Source: Gigantopelta aegis (Eukaryota; Mollusca; Gastropoda; Neomphalida; Peltospiridae). From it: DNA of 64,000 bases. Below the pieces are notes generated by a model. That model was not told the origin of the DNA, ran no database searches, and was given only the letters and a program-made list of their open reading frames with translations. The stretch is from the NCBI RefSeq assembly GCF_016097555.1, contig NC_054706.1:76332417-76396416 (forward strand). The letters are read 5' to 3'. Positions within the stretch are counted from its first letter, which is position 1; the number at the start of each line of letters is the position of its first letter. The translations under genes and the position numbers were made by a program. This document shows positions 45,877 through 58,000 of the stretch, piece after piece.

Positions 45877-46730
45877 GATAACAAACAACACTTGCATCTT
45901 GAAAAAAATTATGTTTATTTAGTATGCTGTTCCACATTAATTAATTAATGTGCCAAGTTACAAATTAGAGTGTTGAAATGTCTCTTCACTCGTAGGTACT
46001 AAGACGATTCAGAAAACAATATGGGTCAAGGTAGACTAAATCTCATCTGCTGGGTATGTTTCTGAAAAATAAAATATTAGATATATGAGATGAGAACCCG
46101 ACACCTCTATTTTAGTTTTATCTCAGGGCGATCTTGGATTGCATCATCGTTGTTTCTCTAAATACGACTTGGAATACAGTAGTATATATGTAATTAATAA
46201 ACGGCGACACTGGGAGTCTGCTGGGGAAGAATTTATACGTGGGTAGATGTTGGATTACGACATTATTATACTATTTTCCATAAATAATACGTGCAATATA
46301 GGCCTTGAACCGTTAGATATTAAATTTTAATACAATATGATAAGGAGAGGGGTTGAAACTTGTCTTAGTGCTAGAGCGCTGGGTAGTAGGATCGACCCCA
46401 ACTCCACCACCGTGATATCCGGTTGATATTTACGGCTATTTTCGTGTTTACTTTACATTGCTTATTTTCAACTACTTTAATTAACATCAAGCATTCTGAG
46501 AGTACTGCTAAAGTAATATAATATGTTCCCTAAAAGGAACAAAAATCATATATTCTAAATTTAAGGGCAATATTTCTGTCAAAAATAGGACAATTACCAT
46601 GAAAGTCAAACTTGATTTGTAACAGAACATGATAAAACAATACACAAACTCACAGTTCAATATCTTGAGGCATTGCTAAAATAAAATTTGAAAACCTATA
46701 GTTGGACTGTTACGGTAACATAACTAAATG
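45877..46730. other. Gene-free stretch between the two minus-strand genes
   Basis: No recognised exon. A degraded SINE-head-like TTAGTGCTAGAGCGCTGGGT occurs near 46357. Confidence 0.5.
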
Positions 46731-47050
46731 GGCCCAGTGGTAAAGCGTTCGCTTGATGTGCGGTCGGTCTAGGATCGATCCCCGTCGGTGGACACATTGG
46801 ACTATTTCTCGTTACAGCCAGTGCTCCACAACTGGTGTAACAAAGGCAGTGGTATGTACTATCCTGTCTGTGGGATGGTGCTTATAAAAGACCCCTTGCT
46901 GCTAATCGAAAAAGAGTAGCCCATGAAGTGGCGACAGCGGGTTTCCTCTCTCAGTATCTGTGTGGTCCTTAACCATATGTCTGACGCCATATAACCGTAA
47001 ATAAAATGTGTTGAGTGCGTCGTTAAATAAAACATTTCCTTCCTTCTAAT
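46730..47050 (+). mobile_element. Mosaic SINE (A-type head, B-type tail)
   Basis: Head CCCAGTGGTAAAGCGTTCGC and GGATCGATCCCCGTCGG are SINE-A. From GAAGTGGCGACAGCGGG to GACGCCATATAACCGTAAAT and GTCGTTAAATAAAACATT the sequence is SINE-B. Flanked by ACATAACTAAAT (46718) and AGCATAACTAAT (47051). Confidence 0.88.
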
Positions 47051-47062
47051 AGCATAACTAAT

Positions 47063-47351
47063 TGGGCGGGATGTAGCCAAGTGGTAAAGCGCTCACTTGA
47101 TGGTCCGTTGCTATTTCCCGCTCAAGCCAGTGCGCCACAACTGGTATAACAAAGGCAGTGGTATGTGCTATCCTATATATGGGATGGTGCATATAAAAGA
47201 TCCCTTGCTACTAATGGATAAATGTAGCGGGTTTCCTTTCTTAGACTATATGTCAAAATTACCCAATGTTAGACATTCATTTGACGATGATTAATAAATC
47301 AATGTGCTCCAAAGATGTCATTAAACAAAACAAACTGTTTTTTTAACAAAT
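47063..47351 (+). mobile_element. SINE-A, nearly full length
   Basis: Starts TGGGCGGGATGTAGCCAAG and ends in TTAAACAAAACAAACTG. AGCATAACTAAT precedes it (47051-47062) and AGCATAAATAAT follows (47352-47363), so it shares the target site with the SINE on its left. Confidence 0.9.
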
Positions 47352-47492
47352 AGCATAAATAATGCAGGAATATAAACTCCTCCATTTTGAATACAAATAA
47401 TGTACATTCTTTCACTTTAAAAGCGCACAGCAAAACACAGCCACACAGTGAAATAATTAGTACCAGTCTCTCCATTTTGAATACGTACTCAA

Positions 47493-50400
47493 CTAGCAGC
47501 CAGGTGGCACATCGAACACCGACTTGTCTTTCACTTCAGGCTCGTATCCAAAAAAAAAAAACCAGCTGTCAAAGTAAGCTGAAAATATATCAATAATGTG
47601 CTAGTTAAATTCAATGCTGGTATCAATAATGTGCTAGTTAAATTCAATGCTGTATCAATATTGGTTAAATTCAATGCTGGTATCAATAATGTGCTAGTTA
47701 AATTCAATGCTGGTATCAATATTGACCTAGTTAAATTCAATGCTGGTATCAATATTGTGCTAGTTAAATTCAATGCTGGTATCAATAATGTGCTAGTTAA
47801 ATTCAATGCTGGTATCAATAATGTGCTAGTTAAATTCAATGCTGGTATCAATATTGACCTAGTTAAATTCAATGCTGGTATCAATATTGTGCTAGTTAAA
47901 TTCAATGCTGGTATCAATAATGTGCTAGTTAAATTCAATGCTGGTATCAATAATGTGCTAGTTAAATTCAATGCTGGTATCAATAATGTGCTAGTTAAAT
48001 TCAATGCTGGTATCAATATTGTGCTAGTTAAATTCAATGCTGGTATCAATAATGTGCTAGTTAAATTCAATGCTGGTATCAATATTGTGCTAGTTAAATT
48101 CAGTGCTGATGAATTGGATACGAAACAGTAGATCGATATTGTGCTGGTTAAATCCAGTGCTGATGAATTGGATACCAAACAGTAGATCGATATTGTGCTG
48201 GTTAAATCCAGTGCTGAATTGGATACCACACAGTAGATCGATATTGTGCTGGTTAAATCCAGCGCTGATGAATTGGATACCAAACAGTAGATCGATATTG
48301 TGCTGGTTAAATCCAGCGCTGATGAATTGGATACCACACAGTAGATCGATATTGTGCTGGTTAAATCCAGCGCTGATGAACTGGATACCAAACAGTAGAT
48401 CGATATTGTGTTAGTTAAATTCAGCGCTGATGAATTGGATACCAAACAGTAGATCGATATTGGTCTAGTTAAAGTGACAGACCCTAGTTTTTAAACACTA
48501 CGACGTATTTTTCACTATTAAAGTGACAGACCCTAGTTTTTAAACACTACGACGTATTTTTCACGAATAAAGTGACAGACCCTAGTTTTTAAACACTACG
48601 ACGTATTTTTTCACTATTAAAGTGACAGACCCTAGTTTTTAAACACTACGACGTATTTTTCACTAATAAAGCCGGTTTGGTCATTTAAATTCGAAGTACT
48701 TATACGTTATTATTTACAATATTAATTTTCGTACACCTGAAGCGACTCTTGTCTTCCAAGCTTTTGTAATATCCCAAAATGCATTTTTCATAATTTGCTT
48801 TTAAAAATACACGTTCGTCTGAGAAGTAATAGTTATCGAGACAAGCTCTGGTTATTTTTAGGCAGTATATCCCTGTGTAAACATCATAGATGTTAGCTTC
48901 TCTCTGTTATAACCTTATCCATGTGTGTTGCAGGTTTGTATATTAATTAAACTAATGTCCATTTTCACCCGTTGAAACCAGGATCTGCGCCTCTAAATTT
49001 AGTGCTGATGAATAGGATACTATTCATTTCATTTCAGTTTATTTTCGTGCTTATATCCAATTACGGTTCAAGCACGCTATCCTGAGCACACACCTCAACT
49101 GTCTGGGATGTCTGTCTAGGACAGGGGGTTAGTTGTTAGTGGTTAGTGAGATAAAAGAGGGTGTAGTGGTCTTACATCTACCCATTGAGTTGTTAAAACT
49201 CGCTCTGGGTGGGAGACGGTACCGGGTTGCGAACCCAGTACCTACCAGCATTATGTCCGAATGCTTAACCACGACACCACCGAAACCGGTTCCTTTGGAT
49301 ACCAAACAAAACATTATGGTGAACTTGATATAATATGTCATGTGAAATGTATTTTGAGTCATTTCTTTCTTCCAGTTTCAACCTCCTTGCAATAGTTAAC
49401 AGTTACAAGTGACATGCAATTATCAAACATTTGAAATCTAACAGATGCTTATTTATCAAGGTCCCGTGAAGCCCTTATTCGTTCCTTTAATTCTCTTCTG
49501 TTGTATACCAATGTAGTGCTGACAAATGTCGTATCATACCTCCATTAAACTCTTTCTTCCAATTTCTAATGTTTGCAATTGTTAAAGGGACATTCCTGAC
49601 TTTGTTGCAATGCTATAAAGTTTCCGGCTAATAAAACCTTTTTTAATTGTTAGAATGACAATTTACTTACATTTCCTTGTCCAGAATATCTATATCTGTA
49701 TATCCAATGTGTTTTTGGTCCCCCAAATGTTCGTAGTAGCTCAATATGCATTTTCGCCAAATATTTTTTCGTACGTATCAATTTATTTTCCCCTTCAACC
49801 GTCAAATAAAGTCTATTTTTAGACGGCGGATTCCCTTCGACTTGTCATGCATTTGAAGCGCATCACGTGACCTTTTTGTGACGTAGAGCACATGTAAATA
49901 CTATGCTGCCTGGTCATTTCGTACCCTAGTCATTTCGTACAACTGTAAAAAGTCATTTCGTACCTTAGTTATTTCGTACCATTGTGAGAAGTCTTTCCAT
50001 ACCATAGTCATTTCATACCAGTATATAAAAAACGAATCGACCATAGCATAAAAGCAGTGGGTTTTTTTGTTTTGTTTTTTAAATTTACGTTGACAGTTTG
50101 AAAATCAAAACACATTATTGCGCAGCATATCGTTATTGATTTACCATAACACCTGTCAACTGTTATTTCCATTTTACCTGACAAGAGCCGTATTTGGTAT
50201 GTACTACTAACGGCCAACTTCGATGTTTTCTGAAATTGGCTCCAATTGACCAAAGTGTGCATTTTTTACATTCATAAATTAATAAATATGCTAATAATAA
50301 TAAATAAATAAATATGAACAATTTTTTTCAGTTACCAGCTGAAATGGTCGAATATTACTTATTATTACTTATTATCTTATTTGTTTAAGAAATAAACAAT

Positions 50401-51693
50401 AAAAACCACTGAAAACATTGACTACCCTATCGATTACCAAATCAGCCAATTGCTCATGTTTATTACTTATACACAATGACAATATGTTTTTTGTTTTTGC
50501 TGATCAGAAACGCCCTTAAATTAACAACAAATTTGTTTCCATGTATGGTACGAAATGACTTGATCTTTTTTTAGGGAAAAAATTAAATATTTAATGATTT
50601 ATAAAGTCAGTTGCAGGTGGTGTTTGCATCTTATATACCTAATTAGATTGGGTACGATATGACTTTCAATTTTGCAATGGTACGAAAGGACCAAATTAGG
50701 TACGAAATGACTATGGTACGAAAGAACCAAGCTACGAAATGACTATGGTACGAAAGGACTCTATAGCTATAAGTACAAGTGACCCTAACCCTAAATGCTA
50801 GAACGATCAGAAGGCTTGCCAAGCCGAAGGCATTAGAAAAGAGACAAGATCAAAAAGTTGTTGAAGTTGAAAAAAATGAAGGAAAAAAAGAACATTATTA
50901 TGAAATCTTGGAATTGTTATCGGCATCATTTCTACTTGTTTCTTTTAAAATGCGTCCATTCGTATCGCTTAGTTTAACGAAATTTTTTTTTGTAATACTA
51001 CTGACTTGTAGGAAACAAATGGAAAGTCGTTGGTAATCAATGCCAAACGTCAATATTAAAAAATAAATAACATTAAAAACGTGCTTTCCATACGGTTCGT
51101 CCACTGGACATATTAATAGTTATTTCTTTGACATTGTAATCGTTTCTTAACATTATTTTGTGGTATACTATAACCAAAAAAGTAAAATAGAGTTAGAATT
51201 CAACATTAATATCCATTTTTTATTAACTGTTTGTATTCATTATCATGCCCCGGACGATTCGTCCACTGACGATTCGTCCACTCGCTCTTACATTATTTCG
51301 CATGTCACGATGTGGTAAATAGGTAATGCAAGCCTCCGCATCGGAAGACTTTATTACCCCCCCCCCCCCCCATGTCATGTTCTCCTTCAATGGCGTACTT
51401 TATATCCACTGTACCCTCCCTCGTCACATGTTATCCCCATATGCCTAATAACCTCGAAATAAAATAAAAACTCGTTGTCTTCAATTCCAATATAATTAAA
51501 TGTACATTAAAAAACAATTCAACAAAACAACAAATGTCATTCAAACAAAGCGTGTTGTTTTAGACGCGACTTGATTCAACTTTCCGGATCTCGTTTCACG
51601 GACTGCGATTTTGTGTTTCCGTTGACTGGTGATCGCATTGAGTCAGTTTTGTCGGAATCGAACGAAAGGATCGGCGATCTCCGTAACCCCGCC

Positions 51694-51724
<31 letters not shown>

Positions 51725-53628
51725 AACCCACCAACAAAACAAAAACAACAACAACAACAACCGCGCACTTACTGAAATGTGCATCTGCTAGATCGGGGAA
51801 CTTTCTCGGATTGAATCATTGCTAAAACTAGGTTGTAGAATCGAACTTTTTGTTGAACATTGGAGTAATCATCTATCAACAATCGGAGAAGTTGGGTCAT
51901 AACCCCTACCCACCCTCCTATAAAAATCTCAACGGATTTACACGATTTGGAAAAACGACCCTTAGAGACCCACAAAAATCGGAAAATCCGGCATATGCCG
52001 GAAAACTTTCACCCATGGAAATGTACTGGGGAAATAAAAACCCAGTGGACTAATCGTCCGGAACTGATTTTTTGTACTGGACGAATCGTCTCGAGTTCCT
52101 CAGTGGACGAATCGTCCGTGGACAAATTGTCCAGTGGACGAATCGACTGCATCCCAAAAACGTGTACTCACCGAAGCCATGTTGAATATTGCATTGTGGG
52201 AAATTTGTGTTCTCGTCATCACTGCGACCTCTGACCTTCACCTTTCCGCGAGGATTTCAAATAATCGTGTCATTGGGAATCCCGAAAGTATTGTTCTATG
52301 TAAGTATTTCAATTTCGCACTTTTCATTGATTTTTTTACACAAATGTATTACAGGTGAGTTTACTAATCCATATTACTGTCTATTTTATTAGCTTTAAAG
52401 TCAGGAATGTCCCTTTACGAGTTCAGTAACCTACAGTTACCAATAAACTGCAATCTAAGACACGCTTATTTCACCATGTACTGTCCTTAACACTCCTTTT
52501 CCCTTCTTTCTACTTTGTCATATACCAATTTAGCGCCATCATATCTATCATGTGGTATCATACCTCCGAACAAACCCACCACTATTGGCACACACCCTTT
52601 CTGTGTGAACGCAATGGTGATGTTAACTTGGAGTGAATCGAAGTCCTGGTACGTGCACGATTCAACAGGCAGTTGAGCAGGGGAGAACCCGAGGTAGGCT
52701 GAGCCAAATAGGTAGCATCGTCTGTAACAAACAAAAGTAATACCGAGTCACTAGAAGAAAGGAAGGCAATGTTTTAATTAACGACGCCACTCAACACATT
52801 TTATTTACGGTTATATGGCGTCGGACATATGGTTAAGGACCACACAGATATTGACAGAGAAAACCCGCTATCGCCACTTCATTGGCTACTCATTTCGGTT
52901 AGCAGCAAGCAATATTTTATATGCACCATCCCACAGACAGGATAGTACATACCACGGCCTTTGTTTCACCAGTTATGCAGTACTGGCTGGAACGAGATAT
53001 AGGAGTCATTGGAAGAGTTCAGTATAAGAATGTACTAGCAACACTGCGTCACTGGTAGACAATATATTGACACATTTCGTCGATGGCAATGGTCAGTTTG
53101 ACAATGTATACCTACTACACTGAGTCAATGGTAGAGGTCAATTCAGCAATGCACTGACTACACTGGGTCACTGGTAGAAGTCTATTTAACAATGAATTTA
53201 CATTGAGTCACTAGTAGAGGTCAATTTGACAATACATTGACTACACTGGGTCACTGGTAGATATATATTTAGCAATGAATTTACAACACTGAGTCACTAG
53301 TAGAGGTCAATTTGACAATACACTGACTACACTGGGTCACTGGTATATGTCTATTTAGCAATGAATTTACAACACTGAGTCACTAGTGGAGGTCAATTTG
53401 ACAATACATTGACTACACTGGCTCACTGGTAGATATCTATTTCCCAATGAATTTAAAACACCAAGTCGCTACTAGATGTCAATTTGACAATGCAATGACT
53501 ACATTGGGTCAGTTGGGTCATTGGTGCTATTCACTAGTATAAGTCAATTTGAAAATGTAACTGGTCTAGATTCGGTCATTAGTTTGAACATTTATTAGCT
53601 AAACTGGGTCAATGATATATATAAATAA

Positions 53629-53689
<61 letters not shown>

Positions 53690-55009
53690 CTTACATTTTC
53701 AGTGCAATCAAAGTATGTCATATTTTTAAGATCACATACTTTAAGAATTTGATAACTTTGCAAATTAGATGTAAATTAGTCGAGGTCTCGGCACTAGGTT
53801 TATTGACATTTAAGCAAACGTACTTGTGTGACACTCCATAATTGACGTATGCATTCATAGTCATCGAATAAAAACATTTCAATGGCAATTTGACACAGAA
53901 AGCTGTCCAGCGTTCAGAAAACAAAAAATCGTTAAGCCCTAGTTTGTTTTGATGTAAGGACATCCAAAATTACGACATTCGAGTTTGACGTCATTTCAAT
54001 TCAAAAATACACCGTGCCACATATTTTTACATCATTTGAATAGCTAGTAATGGCGGACTGGAATTAACGTTGCGTGTACAGTTTACAAAAACACGTTGTA
54101 TTAAGCTTGATATTATATGATAAAGAGATTATTACCCTCGTGTATTTCGGTATCGTCATTATCATATATTAGGAATAAAAATAATGTATTATGCTCGCCG
54201 GAGGCTCGCATAATACAATTTTTATTCCTAATATATGATATTGACGATACCGAAAAACACTCTGGTAATATCCTCTCTCTTTATGTATATACACACATGT
54301 ATATCACATTAATACTGTATATTCTGTACTTGGTTACTTCTAGAGCTCACATTGACAATCTGTAATGGGTCACTTCTAGAGCTCACATTGACAATCTGTA
54401 ATGGGTCACGTCTGGAGCTCACATTGACAATCTGTAATGGGTCACTTCTAGAGTTCACATTGACACTGTATCTTCTGTACTGGGTCACTTCTAGAGTTCA
54501 CATTGACGCTGTATCTTCTGTACTGGGTCACTTCTAGAGTTCACATTGACAATATATCTTCTGTACTGGGTCACTTCTAGAGTTCACATTGACACTATCT
54601 TCTGTACTGGGTCACTTCTAGAGTTCACATTGATAATGTATCTTCTGTACTGGGTCACTTCTAGAGTTCACATTGACACTGTATATTCTGTACTGGGTCA
54701 CTTCTAGAGTTCACATTGACACTGTATCTTCTATACTGGGTCACTTCTAGAGTTCACATTGACACTGTATTTTCTGTACCGCAGTATTTCCATTTCAGTA
54801 TGAGACTACTTGACTGGGCCGTGCTCCATGCTTGCTGTCACTTAAGCTATATCGGTATCACTCGAGCCCGGGCTACACGGAACCTGCAGTGTATGCCAGG
54901 CAATCATCCCCCATGTGGAGTTATACACGCGACAGACACAGCATAATCGCACATGTGAAGTGAGAGAAACTCAGTATATGTGGTCCTACACGTGACCCTC
55001 CCCCCGCCC

Positions 55010-55068
<59 letters not shown>

Positions 55069-58000
55069 CCTGCCCACTCCCACTGAGCCTAGCTGTGCAC
55101 TCGCTCTGGGTTGGAGCCGGTACTGAAATGAAGAAATCCCTTTGGTCCAGGTGGGATATGAAGCGAGTATCTACCCACCTGAAGTCCGGTGACATAACAA
55201 CTACCAAGGCCTGTATGGTTTATTATACTTGATTACTGCCAGAGGTAAATCTGATCATATATCAAATAATGAGTCTCTGTAAGAGCTAAAACTATTTCTA
55301 CCACAGTCTGTGACCAATATGTTCATGAGTAAAGTTGTGTTTGTTTTGTGTCAACCTGCACACTATTTAGTACTTATCCTGCACCAACCAGTGTTGGCCG
55401 ATTAAAGAAGTCATAACAACATACTAGCAGGTCATGACTTTTAACGTCACTCATGTAACGTCATACGCATAGCTACATTACAGAATCGCTCATTAGGTCA
55501 TCGTTCAATGTAGCTAAAACAACAGAAATAATATCTTTCCCCACCCCTCTTTAATTTTCATGGTCTTACGTTCACAAGATAATGTCGATATCCTCTATTT
55601 ATAGTGTAATCAACATTTAAATCTGTAGTGTGAAGAAATGATGATGTTTCGTGTTTCTATCACTAACCTGGTATACACGGCTCACTCATTTTACCCGTGT
55701 TGGGTGTGCTGGTACAGGTTCCATCTGGTGTTATGAGAAACGTCTTTTTCTCAAGAAGATTATAAATTATATAAATATTCAATTATGATTCCGCCATGTT
55801 TGCAATGTTTTGTATTTCCCTTCAAACCTTTCTTTTTCTTGCCAGTATTACACTCAGAGAAATTGCATCTACAGGTGTGTCTTTTTAATGTCCTAAGTGA
55901 GCCATACCACCCCCCACACCCAGCAAACACACACCCCTCCACACCATCCCCCACCCTCCTCATCCCCACCACATGCTATTCATGAGCCTATATGTATGTA
56001 TCTGTGTAATGTAGAGTAGTTATTATATCTGTATTCTGTGTAGTTTGGTGTAGTGTGTGTCTAGCTGTGTTTGTGAGTGTGTGTAGTGTGTATCTAGCTG
56101 TGTTTGCGTGTGTGTCTGGCTGTGTTTGTGTGTACGTGCGTGCGTGTGTGCGTGGATGTGTATGTGCACGCATATACATGATCACACTGGCTCTGGGTAC
56201 ATTTACTGATGGAGACAATACGAAGGAAAGAGTTACCAGTAATATTTCATCTCCGTAAGATAACATGAAGGTTGGTATTACTTTATGGCCTCTGATATAC
56301 AAGCCGTAGTGCACTGGCTGTAAACGAAAACTAGCCTAATGTGCCCATCGACCTCGTATCAGGCAAGCGCTTTACCAATGGGTTCCGTCCCGCCCCCAAT
56401 ATCCTATAAATACATAACACACAAACGCACATGTTCACACATACATATACAGACATTAGACAGACGGACAGACAGAGACATACACATAAATTAGTTTTAC
56501 CTGGTTGTAATCAAAGACTGTTCGTGCAATCGGCTTGGGATGGCCACCACCGGGCGATAATTTAAATCTTCTCATAGCAAGCTGTTTGAGATTGTAACTG
56601 TATGCTATGGAATTGGTCACCTGTAAAATATTAACACAGTGTAGTTTCTCTCTTTTCTTTCTTTTCTGAAGTAATAGAAGTCACAAGCTGATGATGTAGG
56701 TTCTTGTATTTTACTTTTCAACATACACGATTATTAACAAGTTAACAACATGGTGTAACAGATATTATATCTAAGTTCTTAGGTGAACGATAGAGCTGGC
56801 GCTGCGAGTGACAACCGCAAAGGTCTCCTCTTGGGTCTCACCTTTCGGGCTATCTCTCGGTCTCTATTTGTTTTTATAGGATCCGGCTCAATGAATGAAT
56901 GAATGCATGAATGAATGTTTAACGACACCCCAGCACGAAAAATACATCGGCTATTGGGTGTCAAACTATGGTAATGCAAAAACAATAAAGTGATGATCAA
57001 CATTAATATAAAAATTCAAGATTTAAATAAAAACACAGTGTAAAGAACTGTGCAAAAATAAAAATATCACAGATAGATACTGACTTTTATTCAAAATTTT
57101 AATTGTATCCCGAAGAAAACAAGGGGATTTGTGCTGTATTGGCTATTCTCAAAGAGAATGTTACACCCTTGCAACACGGTGAGGTTACAGCACGCGCAGG
57201 AGATCCGGCTCAAATGATTACGTCTTAATGTTCCTCGGGAATACCATTATTTTGTCACATGACATAATTAGTAGGTATGTTTGTTGGCAGACCTGGTATC
57301 AGCTGGGAGCGTCAATTATTTTATTCATTACAACTAATTCAATTAAGGTTCAAGCACCCTGTCCTGGGCACACACCTCAGCTATCTGGGCTGTCTGTCTA
57401 GGACAGTGAGTTAGTGAGAGAGAGAAGAGGGTGTAGTGGTCTTACACCTATCCATTGAGTCGTTAAAACTCGCTCTGGGTGGTAGCCGGTAACGGGCTGC
57501 GAACCCTGTACCTACCATCCTTATGTCCGATGGCTTAACTACGACACCACCGAGGTCGGTTTCATTGTTTTTTTTAATCCGTAGTGTCATGATTGCTGTG
57601 ATTTAGTTTCACACTAATTGGTCTGATTGCTAGATATATAAAGTACATTTGAATATAGTTGTAAATCTTCCACTATGACAATATATATGTAGGTATATCT
57701 AACTGAGATATATTATGTATGAATATAACTGTATGTCTCAAAATATGTCGAGTTAGAGGGGTGCACAACACAATTTAATTACGGATACATGGCGTCGAAT
57801 GTCACACAGATAGAAGAGAAGAAATCTGCTGCCGCCTCACAATGGGCTAATCTTTCTGATTAGGTTAGGTCTGGTCAAGGCATAGGGTTTATTTGCATAT
57901 TCCGATCAAGCTGCAGTGCACGCCTGTCAAGGGCGCAGTTGTCGACTTTAGCCGGCTCCTCCGTCCAGGACAGGAAAAGGATTGGGGTTGCTGTAGGAGG

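Larger units (their letters stand above)
49583..52418. mobile_element. Candidate long relative of MITE family R, 21-bp identical TIRs
   Basis: TAAAGGGACATTCCTGACTTT at 49584 and its exact inverse at 52398-52418. The first 210 bases match the left half of family R, including TTTTTTCGTACGTA. The interior (2.4 kb) holds two foldback-like elements and a C/A tract (51698-51726), and no transposase. Confidence 0.6.
53020..54785. repeat. About 43-bp minisatellite split by a MITE
   Basis: 53020-53615 has degenerate units (CACTGGGTCACTGGTAGA, GGTCAATTTGACAATACATT). 54290-54785 has more regular 43-base units (TACTGGGTCACTTCTAGAGT, TCACATTGACACTGTATCTT). Both share CTGGGTCACT..TAGAG.TCA..TTGACA. A TA array and the hairpin MITE lie between them. 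Confidence 0.85.

Noticed and set aside
47493-47565. Ependymin exon 5 starting after the AG at 47567-47566 (WFFFFGYEPEVKD...)
   Set aside because: It would need phase 2 upstream, whereas exon 4 ends in phase 0. The poly-T then serves better as the polypyrimidine tract of the acceptor before PEVKD.
47531-48445. 304-residue minus and 177-residue plus frames in the 33-bp array
   Set aside because: Low-complexity products of a non-coding intronic minisatellite.
55988-56314. 108-residue His/Thr-rich frame
   Set aside because: Derived from TG-rich simple sequence.
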